Below, in pieces: positions 1-8,035 of a stretch of 34,803 nucleotides of DNA. Below the pieces are notes generated by a model. It was not told where the DNA came from, ran no database searches, and was given only the letters and a program-made list of their open reading frames with translations. Every line of letters begins with the position of its first letter. Position 1 is the first letter of the stretch. This stretch comes from Planctomycetota bacterium. GTDB lineage: Bacteria; Planctomycetota; Planctomycetia; Gemmatales; Gemmataceae. The position numbers were made by a program, and so were the translations under genes. The DNA lies in contig JACPZP010000017.1 of NCBI GenBank assembly GCA_016195405.1, positions 1 to 34,803 of the forward strand, in the 5' to 3' direction.

Positions 1-48
1 ATCGATGCCGCAGTAGAATCGGTGTTGCTGTTGATAAAAGCGCATCAT
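1..48 (-). CDS. IS110-family transposase, N-terminal fragment (runs off left edge)
   Basis: Reading leftwards from 48, sixteen codons give MMRFYQQQHRFYCGID before the window ends. The QQHR(F/Y)YCGID start is the hallmark N-terminus of IS110-family DEDD transposases, and the final Asp would be the first catalytic acidic residue of the RuvC-like domain. A GGAGG ribosome site (complement of 52-56) lies 3 nt before the first ATG and 6 nt before the second, so the second Met (ending at 45) may be the real start. IS110 elements insert without terminal inverted repeats or target duplication, guided in characterised members by a bridge RNA. The short fragment matches well, but completeness and the distal end cannot be judged. 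Confidence 0.82.
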   Translation of the reverse strand, partial: MMRFYQQQHRFYCGID

Positions 49-199
49 GAACCTCCGTTGGCATGGGCCCGGGTCTGAGCCCGGATCGTGGTTGGAAGGT
101 GCGTCCTTCCTGAAACTTCCACGTTGGGACAAGGATAGCTCCTTGAGCCCGCTAACCTTGGGACAGGCCCGGCCCATCCCAATCGAGGACATGATGAGT
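49..199 (-). ncRNA. Structured 5' non-coding end of the IS110 element, candidate bridge RNA
   Basis: No convincing gene lies between the transposase start and the attC site. The stretch holds four hairpins: 69-84 (CCGGG/CCCGG), 94-110 (perfect 6-bp stem, 5-nt loop), 130-145 (CAAGGA/TCCTTG) and 158-182 (TTGGGA/TCCCAA with an inner GGCC pair). In IS110-group elements the non-coding region upstream of the transposase encodes the bridge RNA, with one loop pairing to target DNA and one to donor DNA. Size (about 150 nt), position and structure fit. The element boundary and loop pairings were not determined, so the ncRNA call is inference. Confidence 0.45.
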
Positions 200-294
200 A
201 TCCAACGGCTGAAGCCGACCGGGGCCGCCATCCTGGTTTTCCGAGCTTCAACGTTCTTGCAGGCGGCCCCGGCAGCTTAGCCGTACCGTTAGGC
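200..294 (+). other. attC recombination site (integron cassette site)
   Basis: The outer boxes are ATCCAAC at 200-206 (fits RYYYAAC) and GTTAGGC at 288-294 (fits GTTRRRY). The arms between them are imperfectly complementary: the left arm with CGGCT, CCG and GGGGCCGCC pairs with the reverse complement of the right arm ending at 294, leaving a few unpaired bases as in folded attC sites. At 95 bp the length is normal for attC. The right arm strongly resembles the one ending at 1217. The IS110 non-coding end abuts the left box and no cassette gene precedes this site. Confidence 0.75.
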
Positions 295-313
295 ATGAAG
301 GTGACGCTAGTTC

Positions 314-592
314 ATGAGCCCAGCGAATAACTCATTCTTGTCTCGGCCTCCAAAGCTCTCGCCTCCGGTGAGCCTGGCAATTGGAATCGTCTGCGTCCCG
401 CTTGGGCTTCTCTTTAAGAACGCAGTCGGTGGCGCCTTGCTGGGGGCCGGGATTGCCGCCATTCTTATAGCTGCGTGGGATTATTCCCGGTTGCGCTTTG
501 TAGTTTGGCGGCGGTTGCGAGAGCTGCGCCGGTCTGGCGAGAAGTCTGAGCTTTCGCCTAACAACGGCGTTGCAGCCGACCGCGGCCCATGA
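314..592 (+). CDS. Small integron-cassette membrane protein, unknown function
   Basis: A 92-residue ORF starts 20 bp after the core site of the preceding attC and its stop lies inside the next attC, the usual layout of a gene cassette. The protein has a polar N-terminus, a hydrophobic stretch at about residues 18-56 that can form two membrane helices separated by a glycine-rich turn (GGALLGAGIAA), then a basic tail (RLRFVVWRRLRELRR) that should stay in the cytoplasm. I recognise no family. Expression of cassette genes often depends on an upstream promoter, none of which is visible here. The reading frame is plausible from context, but codon evidence is thin. Confidence 0.5.
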   Translation: MSPANNSFLSRPPKLSPPVSLAIGIVCVPLGLLFKNAVGGALLGAGIAAILIAAWDYSRLRFVVWRRLRELRRSGEKSELSPNNGVAADRGP

Positions 593-652
593 CGTTCTTC
601 TGGTTGCGTTCAGTCCAGCGAGGGCCGCGGCGGCTGAACGCTTTCGTTCGGC
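556..652 (+). other. attC recombination site
   Basis: GCCTAAC at 556-562 is a perfect inverse core box. The partner at 646-652 is GTTCGGC, one base off the GTTRRRY consensus. The left arm (AAC, GCGTT, CAGCCG, CCGCGGCCC) matches the reverse complement of the right arm almost base for base over about 31 nt, with extra unpaired G and A bases in the left arm, the asymmetry that sets strand choice by the integrase. Length is 97 bp. It overlaps the stop of the preceding cassette ORF. Confidence 0.78.
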
Positions 653-722
653 GGCTTGGTCGCTGTGTGCTTGAAAGTCCCACTCGACACCGTTCTGCGG
701 CGCGGATAGTCGCGCCAAACTT

Positions 723-1203
723 ATGAGTGAAGCGCTGGGAGCGCGAATCCACCTATCTGTTACGCCGACGCCCGCCGACGTGGAGCGGGCGCGGGTGGTG
801 TTGACGCGCGAGTCGTGTCCGCGTCGTTACTGCTGGTATTGGCACACGCTCGCGTTCGACTGGGATCTCAGCCCGGAGCAAGGGTGTGAGGTCGCCGAAA
901 GGCACATGCACCGACTCCTCCTTCAGCGACAGAGCGGGGAGCCAGTGCCGGCTTGGCAGGAATGTTGCCGGGCCAGCGGCAACACGCAACACACGGACTA
1001 TCACGAACCGCGAGAGCCGCACTTGGAAGCCGACGGCTGGCCGGAAGATTTCTTCGTGGTTGTAGGTAAGACAGCAGGACGGCGAAGGTACGAACGCCGC
1101 CATAGCGGAAAGCGTCGTCGAGAAACTGAATGAGGTGGTCGCCGCCGAACAAGATACCTGTTTCGCGCGAAATGTTGTCCTTGCAGTGGCCCCGCCAAGT
1201 TAG
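723..1203 (+). pseudogene. Cassette ORF, unknown function, apparently frameshifted near 1066-1085
   Basis: The ATG frame from 723 runs 136 codons to a stop at 1131-1133. Its last 20 residues (KTAGRRRYERRHSGKRRRE) look like out-of-frame sequence. A second frame opens after a TAG at 1063-1065 and runs to a TAG at 1201-1203, giving a more protein-like tail with AAIAESVVEKLNEVVAAEQ and ending inside the attC right arm, as cassette genes usually do. A single indel between about 1066 and 1085 would join the two. The main part contains a Cys/Trp/His-rich segment (CPRRYCWYWHTLAFDWDL) and GWPEDFFVVVG. I recognise no family. A genuine 136-residue product cannot be excluded. Confidence 0.45.
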
Positions 1204-1217
1204 CTCTTACGTTAGGC
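1144..1217 (+). other. Possible third attC site, partly degenerate
   Basis: GTTAGGC at 1211-1217 is a perfect core box, and the preceding arm (GTGGCCCCGCCAAGTTAG) closely resembles the right arm of the attC ending at 294. The best left partner is GCCGAAC at 1144-1150 followed by AAGATACCTG, which pairs only patchily with the right arm. The centre holds the palindrome TTTCGCGCGAAA. The right half is convincing; the left half is weak. It would mark the end of the cassette array. Confidence 0.45.
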
Positions 1218-1718
1218 AGTGGCGAGGCTGAAACGTGGGCGTATCCAATGGCGAGTCGTTCTTGTCTCGGGGAAAAAAAAGGGTCAGGTTAGTTTTTCCG
1301 TTGACATCCAGGCGAGAGGAGGAAAAAGGAGACATTCATGAGACATTCATGTTTGTTATAACCCGCTTTTCTCTGACGCCTACTCGGCCCGGTTTGCCGA
1401 AGTCAAGCTCCGTTGCGATGAAATTCCGCAAATGGGCGCGTTTTTTGGTGTCCAGGCCAAGGAGGGGTATATGCCTTTGAGTCTGTGAGTCCCTGACATT
1501 TCTTCCGCCGTAACATTCATATAATCAATGGCTTGCGTCGACGAGCTCACCGCCAAAGTGCGTGAATCTGCATGAGTCTGTGACTCCGAGTTTGGACCTC
1601 TGGGTCCTAGAAGTGTGGTTTGGAACATCGATCGTCAACATCATCGGCATCAGCGACATCACTGAAAATTAAGCAACGACCCTTCGCAAACGTCCTGACG
1701 CTGCCGTAAAATGATGGC
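1218..1718. other. 501-bp stretch without a convincing gene
   Basis: The short ORFs here do not look like proteins. Visible items are a run of eight A followed by GGGTCAGGTTAG at about 1270-1290 (reminiscent of sequences near Y1/REP-type transposases, not diagnostic), an 11-bp direct repeat GAGACATTCAT/GAGACATTCAT near 1329-1350, an imperfect repeat TGAGTCTGTGAGTCC/TGAGTCTGTGACTCC near 1478 and 1573, and a perfect TATAAT at 1520-1525 without a well-spaced -35. It probably contains the promoter of the two-component genes downstream. Confidence 0.4.
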
Positions 1719-2390
1719 ATGGAAGTACTCGTCATCGAAGATGATCCGGTCATCGGAAAGGCCGTGCAGCAGGGCATTCGCGAGGCCGGTCATGACTGCG
1801 TTTGGGTCAAAGACAGCCGGCCTGGGTTTGACCAAGCACTCACGCAGAAATTCGACGTCATTGTGCTCGATCTCCTTATTCCCGGTGATCCCGGGCTGGT
1901 GCTCCTCGGTAAGCTCCGCAAGGAGGGGATTCGAACGCCGGTCCTTGTCTTGACTGCTTTAGGCTCCGTCGACGATCGCGTCAAAGGCCTGACAACCGGC
2001 GCGGATGATTACCTCGTCAAACCATTCGCAATGCCGGAGTTGATGGCCCGCATCGAAGCCCTCTTCCGCCGCGCCACCACCAAGCCTTCGGCATTCCTGC
2101 AAGCCGGGGAGCTGACCCTGGACTTGGCGACGCGGCGCGTGACGGCAGGCGGCAGCGAGATCGAGCTGACCCCCACCGAATTCTCCATCCTCGAAATGCT
2201 GATGCGGCACGCGGGACAGGTCGTCACGCGCAAAATGCTTTGTGAAAGCCTGTGGGAGTCGGACTGGGAGGGAACGACGAACGTCATCGAAGTTCATATC
2301 AATCGTCTGCGCGGTAAGCTGCAGCGCGCTTCCAAGGAACAACTGATTCACACCGTGCGGGGACGGGGGTATGCTCTTCGGGCGACTTAG
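1719..2390 (+). CDS. OmpR/PhoB-type response regulator
   Basis: A 223-residue two-domain regulator of normal family length. The receiver domain (about 1-115) has the acidic pocket EDD at 7-9, the phosphoacceptor Asp51 in IVLDLLIPG, the switch Thr in VLTAL and the conserved Lys in YLVKPF. The C-terminal winged-helix DNA-binding domain (about 125-220) ends with the typical IHTVRGRGYALR. It should be phosphorylated by the kinase encoded immediately downstream, whose ATG at 2371 lies inside the end of this gene (20-bp overlap, different frame), so the two are probably translationally coupled. The signal and target genes are unknown. The ATG at 1719 gives a complete receiver domain. Confidence 0.95.
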   Translation: MEVLVIEDDPVIGKAVQQGIREAGHDCVWVKDSRPGFDQALTQKFDVIVLDLLIPGDPGLVLLGKLRKEGIRTPVLVLTALGSVDDRVKGLTTGADDYLVKPFAMPELMARIEALFRRATTKPSAFLQAGELTLDLATRRVTAGGSEIELTPTEFSILEMLMRHAGQVVTRKMLCESLWESDWEGTTNVIEVHINRLRGKLQRASKEQLIHTVRGRGYALRAT

Positions 2391-3795
2391 AGACGTTTTT
2401 CAGACCCTCCGCTTCAGGCTCATGCTTTGGGTGACGCTGGTGGTGAGCCTGATCACTCTCGCCGCCCTGCTTACCGTGCACCAGTTCGTTTACAACACCC
2501 TTCTTAATGAATTCGACCAGCGCCTGAAGGATGACATCGGCGAGGTGGCCTCGTCCATCCGCCAAAACCCGATCGGTCCCGACCTCCATCACGCATTGAA
2601 CGTCAAAGCGCGCAATCATTCCCTGCGCGGTTGGTTCGTTCAGCTTTATGACGCCGACCACAATTTGATCTGGGCGACCGATGACGCGCCCAACATCAAG
2701 CACGCGCTGCTGTACTCGGACCGGCTGATGGCGCTTGAGGAGGGGCCGCTGCGCATCGTGCAGTCCCGCTTCGAGCCGCCGAGCCGGCCCGCAGTCATCA
2801 TCCGCCTCGGTAGCACCATGGAATCGGTAATCGAGGATATCGACCTCTTGAATTGGATCATGATCCTTGCCGGCGCGTCTATCCTGATTCTGGCCCCGGT
2901 CGTCGGCTATTTGCTGGCGGGGCGGGCGCTCCGGCCTTTGGCCTGGATCATCGCCACCACCGCCCGCCTGCAGCCCAAGAAGCTTGATGAGCGGCTGCCC
3001 GTGCGCGGCACCGGCGACGAATTGGACCAGCTTTCGCGGACCATCAACGGCATGCTTGACCGAATCGCGGCACACTTGGGAAGCAGCAATGATTTCATCG
3101 CCAACGCCGCCCATGAGCTGCGCTCCCCCTTGGCCGCCATCCGCAGTTCCGTGGAAGTCGCCCTCGACCGCCTGCGAACTCCGGACGAATACGCCGCCCT
3201 GCTGGTTGACGTCGCGGACGAGACGTCGCGCCTCGGGAACCTCGTCAACCGCCTGCTTCTATTGGCCGAGGGGGACGCCGGCCGCCTCGAGGGCGCCGAC
3301 CAGACCGCGCAGCTCGACGGGATCGTGCGTGAATCCGTGGAGATGTTCGGCGCCGTTGCCGAATCGGTCGGCGTGGAAATTGAGATAGCGCAGCTCGACC
3401 GGGCTAGTGTGCCCGGAGACGATTTTCACCTCCGTCAGGTGGTCCGAAACCTTCTCGACAACGCGATCAAGTTCACGCCGCCGGAAGGGCGAGTTCACGT
3501 GAGCCTTCAAGCTGACGTGAGCCACGAAATGGCGACGCTTGTAGTCCGTGACACCGGCATCGGCATCCCGCCGGAGGATTTGCCGCGCATTTTCGAGCGC
3601 TTTTACCGTGTGGACAAGTCGCGCCAGCGCCAAAGCGGCACGGGGTTGGGCTTGGCTATTTGTCATGCCATCGTCAACGCATTGGGCGGATCCATTCATG
3701 TGGAAAGCGTCCAGGGCAAGGGAAGCGCCTTCACGGTCGTGCTCCCCATGCAACGGTCTGTGGAGGGCAAGTCAGGAAGTTCCGCGGCCGCATGA
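2371..3795 (+). CDS. Membrane sensor histidine kinase
   Basis: A 474-residue protein with a membrane helix at about 17-38, a periplasmic sensor segment at about 40-163, a second helix at about 164-188, a HAMP linker, a HisKA dimerisation domain with phosphoacceptor His248 in NAAHELRSPLAAIR, and a HATPase domain with N box (NLLDNAIKFTP), G1 box (DTGIGIPPEDLPRIFERFY) and G2 box (GTGLGLAI). This is the standard order of an EnvZ/heavy-metal-sensor-like kinase. It overlaps the response regulator by 20 bp and is its likely partner. The extracytoplasmic segment has no feature that identifies a ligand. Confidence 0.95.
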   Translation: MLFGRLRDVFQTLRFRLMLWVTLVVSLITLAALLTVHQFVYNTLLNEFDQRLKDDIGEVASSIRQNPIGPDLHHALNVKARNHSLRGWFVQLYDADHNLIWATDDAPNIKHALLYSDRLMALEEGPLRIVQSRFEPPSRPAVIIRLGSTMESVIEDIDLLNWIMILAGASILILAPVVGYLLAGRALRPLAWIIATTARLQPKKLDERLPVRGTGDELDQLSRTINGMLDRIAAHLGSSNDFIANAAHELRSPLAAIRSSVEVALDRLRTPDEYAALLVDVADETSRLGNLVNRLLLLAEGDAGRLEGADQTAQLDGIVRESVEMFGAVAESVGVEIEIAQLDRASVPGDDFHLRQVVRNLLDNAIKFTPPEGRVHVSLQADVSHEMATLVVRDTGIGIPPEDLPRIFERFYRVDKSRQRQSGTGLGLAICHAIVNALGGSIHVESVQGKGSAFTVVLPMQRSVEGKSGSSAAA

Positions 3796-3883
3796 ATCTC
3801 GACCGATGAATGACGCGGAGAGTTTGATTAAAAATCGGTTTTGTTCATTTGCCAGATGATGTAATAGTAGAAGAGGGTGTGCG

Positions 3884-4909
3884 ATGCTTAGGGAACATAT
3901 ACAAATGAGCAATCCATCGCTTTCCGTCCCCACAGGCGCTCTGGAAGAAGCGCCTGTTCCAGCGGAAGTCAGCGATCGCGAAATCCTGGAGCGGTTCATC
4001 CTCCGCCGCGATGAGGAGGCATTTGCCTCTTTGGTCCGGCGTCACGGACCGATGGTGAAAGGCGTTTGCGAACGCCTTCTCCACCACACCCAAGACGCCG
4101 AGGACGCGTTCCAGGCCACCTTTTTGGTGCTCGTTCGCAAAGCTGGCTCGCTGCAAAAGCCTGAGTTGTTAGGCAACTGGCTTTACGGGGTCGCATTCCG
4201 CACGGCTTGCAAGGCACGGACCCTGGCGAACCGGCGCGATTATTATGAAAGGCAAGCGGCCGCTATGCCGAGCCCAACTTCCTCTTTCGACCCGAACTGG
4301 CGCGAAATGCGCGCTCTGCTCGATGAAGAACTGCAAACGTTGCCCTTCAAATATCGGGCGCCCCTGGTGCTCTGCTATCTCGAGGGCTTTACAAACGAGG
4401 AGGCGGCGCTGCGTTTGGGTTGGCCGATTGGTTCGATGTCCTATCGTCTCGCGCGCGGCCGCGAATTGTTGCGGGGGCGACTGAATCGCCGCAATCGCAA
4501 TCATGCCGTGCCGGCCGGAATGTTCGCCTTGTTCCTGCAACAAACCGCCAGCGCAACGGAATTGCAGCCTGCCCTCGTTCAGACCACCGCCAAGGCCGCT
4601 GTCGTCTTGGCTACGGGCCACGGACTGGCGGCAGCGTTGTCCGCCAACGCTCAGGCCCTCGCGGAACAGACTTTGCGCGCGCTGGCGGCAACCGGGCGGC
4701 GTGGTTGGTCGATCGCGACTTTCGCCGTCTTGGCGATCGCTCTCGCCTTCGCTGCCGTCGTTGCATTCGGGATCGGCTACAACACCAATCCACCGTGGCC
4801 GCCGGAGGCCCCTGCCATCAACGGCGCGGTCACGCCCGGATGCAACAAGCTTCCGATTCCGCGCCCGTTCAGGGGACCGCACCTTCCCGAGAATTCAGAA
4901 GCCCGGTAG
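3884..4909 (+). CDS. ECF RNA polymerase sigma factor with C-terminal membrane helix
   Basis: A 341-residue protein. The sigma-2 region (about 32-105) carries DAEDAFQATFLVLVRKAGSL, a block typical of planctomycete-expanded ECF sigma factors. The sigma-4 region (about 145-205) has LPFKYRAPLVLCYLEGFTN and a helix-turn-helix. Unlike a plain ECF factor (about 190 residues) it continues for 130 residues, including an Ala/Thr-rich segment, a single membrane helix at about 272-298 (TFAVLAIALAFAAVVAFGIG) and a Pro-rich tail that should be outside. Relatives carry such extensions, often longer, and may sense signals without a separate anti-sigma factor; none is adjacent here. A GAGGG lies before the ATG. 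A second ATG at 3905 is possible. The gene ends 10 bp from a convergent gene. Confidence 0.92.
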   Translation: MLREHIQMSNPSLSVPTGALEEAPVPAEVSDREILERFILRRDEEAFASLVRRHGPMVKGVCERLLHHTQDAEDAFQATFLVLVRKAGSLQKPELLGNWLYGVAFRTACKARTLANRRDYYERQAAAMPSPTSSFDPNWREMRALLDEELQTLPFKYRAPLVLCYLEGFTNEEAALRLGWPIGSMSYRLARGRELLRGRLNRRNRNHAVPAGMFALFLQQTASATELQPALVQTTAKAAVVLATGHGLAAALSANAQALAEQTLRALAATGRRGWSIATFAVLAIALAFAAVVAFGIGYNTNPPWPPEAPAINGAVTPGCNKLPIPRPFRGPHLPENSEAR

Positions 4910-4919
4910 ACGGGCGAGT

Positions 4920-6626
4920 TCATTTCTTCGCGTCATATACGACGCGCCCTCCGACCACGGTCGTTAGCACGCGTGTGTCCGTGATGCGGTCGCGCTCCGC
5001 CGGCGCAAGGATGTCGCGCGACAACACGACGAAATCCGCAAGTTTACCTTTCTCCAGCGTGCCGAGATCCTTCTCCAAAAAAGCGGCATAGGCCGAGGTC
5101 AGTGTGTAGCATTCAAGCGCTTCCGCGACCGTGATCTTCTGTTCGGGGAACCAACCCTGCGGATGCTTGCCGTCGAGCGTGCGGCGATTGACCGCGGCGT
5201 CGATGCCCAAGAGCGGATCGAGCGGCGCCACCATCCAGTCCGTGCCAAACGCCAACTTCGCCCCCGCATCCAAGAGCGACCGAAACGCATACGACGACGC
5301 ACAACGCTTCTTGCCGATGCGGCCCTCCGCCCACCGGCCGTCGTCGATGGCGTGATACGGCTGCATCGATGCGATCACGCCCAACTCGGCAAAGCGCTTA
5401 TAATCTTGGGGCCTTAGGTGTTGGGCGTGCTCGACGCGGAAACGCCGGTCGCGCTTGCCGTTTTTCTCGATCGATTCGGCGAAGATGTCGAGCAACTCCG
5501 CGTTGCCGCGATCGCCGATGGCGTGAACGGCGACGCCGAGGCCGGCTTTGTCGGCGGCCAGCACGCGCTCGCGCAGTCTTCCGACGGGCGTGACGAAGAT
5601 GCCGCTGCTCGTGGGCTCGTTCTCATAGGGTTCGAACATCATGGCGGTGGTGGAGCCGAGCGAGCCGTCGATGAAATCTTTCAAGCTGCCGATCGACACC
5701 CACAAATCGCCGAAGCCGACTTCGATGCCGATCTGGGCGAGGCTGGCGTAAGCGCCCAGCGGGAAGTAGACGCGGATGCGGACCGTGAGCTGACCGGTCC
5801 TGGCCATCGCTTGCAACATGCGGAGCATGGTGTTGCGCGTGACGGAGTCGCTGCCATCCATGTCTTGCACGCTGGTGACGCCGTAGCGGCGAGCTTCTTC
5901 CAAGGACGCGCGGAGGGCCAGCGCGATTTCTTCGTTGCTGGGCCGAGGAACGAGATTGTCGACCAGGCCCATCGCTCGATCGCGCAACAGCCCTGTTGGA
6001 ATCTTGGTGCCCGGCTTGCGAAAAACGACGCCGCCGGTCGGATCGGGCGTGCGCTCGTCGATGCCGGCCATCTTCAGGACTTTGGTGTTGACGATCGCCA
6101 TGTGGCCGTCGTAGCGGCGCATGAACACCGGCCGGTCGGGAACGTACTTGTCGATAAGCTCCGCAGTGGGCAGCACGCCGTTGAGCGCACGGTCGTGGTC
6201 CCAATCGCCGCCGAGCATCCAGGCATCTTTTGGCAGCTTCTTGTCGAAGTCACGCAGCCGTCGGCCAAATTCCGCTTCGTCGGGGGCATCCTTGAGGGCC
6301 ACTTGGCTGAGCCGCATGCCCGCGGGGAGGAAGTGCAAGTGGCTGTCATGAAAGCCGGGCACGACGCGCTTGCCGTCGAGATCGAGCACGCGCGTCTTGG
6401 GGCCGACCAACTTCTTCGCCGCCGCCGTGGAACCGACGAAGACGATGCGATCGCGGACGACCGCCAGCGCTTCGGCTTCGGGCTGGTCTTTGTTGACTGT
6501 CCAAATCTTGGCGTTGAGGACGACGAGGTCGGCCGGCTGCTGCGGCGCGTCGTCCTGGCCCAGTAAGTAGTGAGCAGGAAGAAACGGAAGGAAGGCGATG
6601 GCGAGAAGAAGGAGAGGGTTCTTCAT
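4920..6626 (-). CDS. Secreted amidohydrolase (Amidohydrolase_3 / YtcJ-like)
   Basis: From the ATG at 6626, preceded by GAGG, the product is 568 residues with a signal peptide (KNPLLLLAIAFLPFLPAHYL). Longer in-frame starts would bury the signal peptide. Metal-binding motifs of the superfamily are present: H96 and H98 in FHDSHLHF, later VHAIGDRGN, FRVEHAQHLR and the C-terminal GTDWMVAPLDPLLGI. Length and motif order match Amidohydrolase_3 enzymes, which hydrolyse N-substituted amides or related bonds; the substrate is not deducible. The secreted location suggests scavenging outside the cytoplasm. The upstream region carries an unusual cluster of 9-bp sites that may control it. Confidence 0.92.
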   Translation of the reverse strand: MKNPLLLLAIAFLPFLPAHYLLGQDDAPQQPADLVVLNAKIWTVNKDQPEAEALAVVRDRIVFVGSTAAAKKLVGPKTRVLDLDGKRVVPGFHDSHLHFLPAGMRLSQVALKDAPDEAEFGRRLRDFDKKLPKDAWMLGGDWDHDRALNGVLPTAELIDKYVPDRPVFMRRYDGHMAIVNTKVLKMAGIDERTPDPTGGVVFRKPGTKIPTGLLRDRAMGLVDNLVPRPSNEEIALALRASLEEARRYGVTSVQDMDGSDSVTRNTMLRMLQAMARTGQLTVRIRVYFPLGAYASLAQIGIEVGFGDLWVSIGSLKDFIDGSLGSTTAMMFEPYENEPTSSGIFVTPVGRLRERVLAADKAGLGVAVHAIGDRGNAELLDIFAESIEKNGKRDRRFRVEHAQHLRPQDYKRFAELGVIASMQPYHAIDDGRWAEGRIGKKRCASSYAFRSLLDAGAKLAFGTDWMVAPLDPLLGIDAAVNRRTLDGKHPQGWFPEQKITVAEALECYTLTSAYAAFLEKDLGTLEKGKLADFVVLSRDILAPAERDRITDTRVLTTVVGGRVVYDAKK

Positions 6627-6667
6627 TGGGACCTCGGAAACGTATTTTGGAGGCACGAAGCAAGATC

Positions 6668-6847
6668 CGTCTAGCGTCGTTAGACGCATTTTTTGGACGC
6701 AAATTCTTTCGGGGGTTGACTTTCACAATATGCGTCTGACGAGGCGCCCGAACACTCACCTCGATAGACGAATAGAGCGCTTCGTTAAACGAAAAACTAG
6801 CGACTTGCGATTAGTATATGCGCGAAAAGGACTTAATTCGTTTAACG
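6668..6847. promoter_or_regulatory. Six copies of a CGTYARACG-like 9-mer, candidate operator cluster
   Basis: Copies (either strand) lie at 6668-6676 (CGTCTAGCG), 6678-6686 (CGTTAGACG), 6733-6741 (CGTCTGACG), 6762-6770 (CGATAGACG), 6783-6791 (CGTTAAACG, inside the larger palindrome TTCGTTAAACGAA) and 6839-6847 (CGTTTAACG). They fall in an unusually AT-rich gap just upstream of the amidohydrolase start on the minus strand. Repeated near-palindromes in an intergenic region suggest binding sites for a dimeric regulator, but no regulator is identified and no promoter elements are clear. Confidence 0.35.
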
Positions 6848-7109
6848 GGCTATTCGGCGGCGGGCTCGATTGATTCCCTTGCGCGGCGGCGTGCGCACAC
6901 CTCCGACAAAGCGCCCCTAAGCCCTAGTTCTCGCGTCAGCGGCAATTGATGCTCCGAACGATTCGCTCAGCCTCCTCGCGAGTGAGCCAATTGCCTTGAA
7001 GTCGCTTCCGGTGAACGCTGGCAGACCGAGAACTAGCAATGCCGAGATCCAAATGGAAACTGGCGCGTTCATAGTGGGCTCCATTAGCGGTCGTCTTCGC
7101 ACGAATAAA
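6848..7109. other. Remainder of the 6627-7109 intergenic region
   Basis: No gene is convincing. Short minus-strand ORFs in this stretch lack family motifs and start signals. Together with the operator-like cluster to its left it forms a 480-bp gap between two minus-strand genes. Confidence 0.4.
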
Positions 7110-7997
7110 TCAACGCGACGCATTGCCCGCGAGCCGGTCGAAATCTTCCCGCGCGATATTCGCACCCGTCAGCACGACGCAAATCGGCCCTTTCAAATTC
7201 TCAAGGTGCGTTTGTACGAAGCCAATCGTGATCGCGCTGGACGGCTCGACCACGAGGGCGTGCGTCTTGTGAAGGTCGGCGAGAGCCTGACGAATGGCGT
7301 CATCGGTGACCAATGGCACTTGCACGCCGGTTTCGGTGATGCGCTTTTGCACCGCCGGGTGCGGGATCTCGACGATGAGGCCGTCGGCGATGGTCGGCGT
7401 TCGCGCGTGCTCGAATTTCGCGTATTTCGGATAGTTGTATGGCTCGCAGGCGAACAACTCCACCGGCTCGGGGCGCCGACGAAGGAACTCGGTGATGCCC
7501 TGAAGCAAGCCGCCGCCGCCCAAGGGGAACACCAGTGAACGGCACGAGGGCAGGGCGTCCAAGATTTCCGCGGCGATCTCTTGATAGCCGTCGGTCCACT
7601 GGGGATCGAGATGCGGATGCACGGCATAGCCGCCGCGTTCCTTGGCGATCAACGGCGCTTGTTGCAAGAGGACGCTGCCGCCGCCGTCGAGCTTGACCAG
7701 CTCGACGCCGAGCGCGGTCAGCTTCTCTTCCTTCGCTTTCGAGATGTTCTTGGCGACGACGCCTAACACGCTGAAGCCTAGGCTCTTCGCCGCGGTCGCG
7801 GCGCCCAGCGCCGTGTTGCCCATTGAGGGAACGACCAGCAATTTGGAAGAGCCGGAAGCGCCAAGGCGTTCGAGTAGGTGCAAGGCGCCGCGAATCTTGA
7901 AGCTGCCGGACGCGGCGAGAAATTCGCACTTGGCGTAGACCTCGCGCTTGGGGAAGAGGTTGGTGAGGCGGATCAGGGGAGTTTGATTTTTTGGCAT
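7110..7997 (-). CDS. PLP-dependent threonine/serine dehydratase-like enzyme
   Basis: A 295-residue fold-type II PLP enzyme. Lys34 in GSFKIRGA is the expected Schiff-base lysine; SMGNTALG corresponds to the substrate-carboxylate loop (usually S-x-GN-H-x-G) and FPLGGGGLLQG is the glycine-rich phosphate-binding loop. The C-terminal VVLTGANIA is where dehydratases have a Ser/Cys contacting the pyridine nitrogen; here the position appears to be Thr. Length is slightly below the usual 310-330 residues and there is no ACT regulatory domain, so this is the catabolic/biosynthetic minimal form or a related deaminase or racemase. Exact substrate is uncertain. No strong ribosome site precedes the ATG. 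Confidence 0.88.
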   Translation of the reverse strand: MPKNQTPLIRLTNLFPKREVYAKCEFLAASGSFKIRGALHLLERLGASGSSKLLVVPSMGNTALGAATAAKSLGFSVLGVVAKNISKAKEEKLTALGVELVKLDGGGSVLLQQAPLIAKERGGYAVHPHLDPQWTDGYQEIAAEILDALPSCRSLVFPLGGGGLLQGITEFLRRRPEPVELFACEPYNYPKYAKFEHARTPTIADGLIVEIPHPAVQKRITETGVQVPLVTDDAIRQALADLHKTHALVVEPSSAITIGFVQTHLENLKGPICVVLTGANIAREDFDRLAGNASR

Positions 7998-8035
7998 AGG
8001 CGATAGGGATTCTTAAGGGGATTATTCAAGCGTAT

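Noticed and set aside
1265..1300. Possible Y1/REP-type transposase end (A-run followed by GGGTCAGGTTAG)
   Set aside because: No transposase or paired terminal structure is visible, so the resemblance is not enough.
5418..6566. Long plus-strand ORF (382 codons) opposite the amidohydrolase
   Set aside because: It is the antisense shadow of a gene with clear metal-binding motifs; its His/Asp/Arg-rich sequence matches no family.
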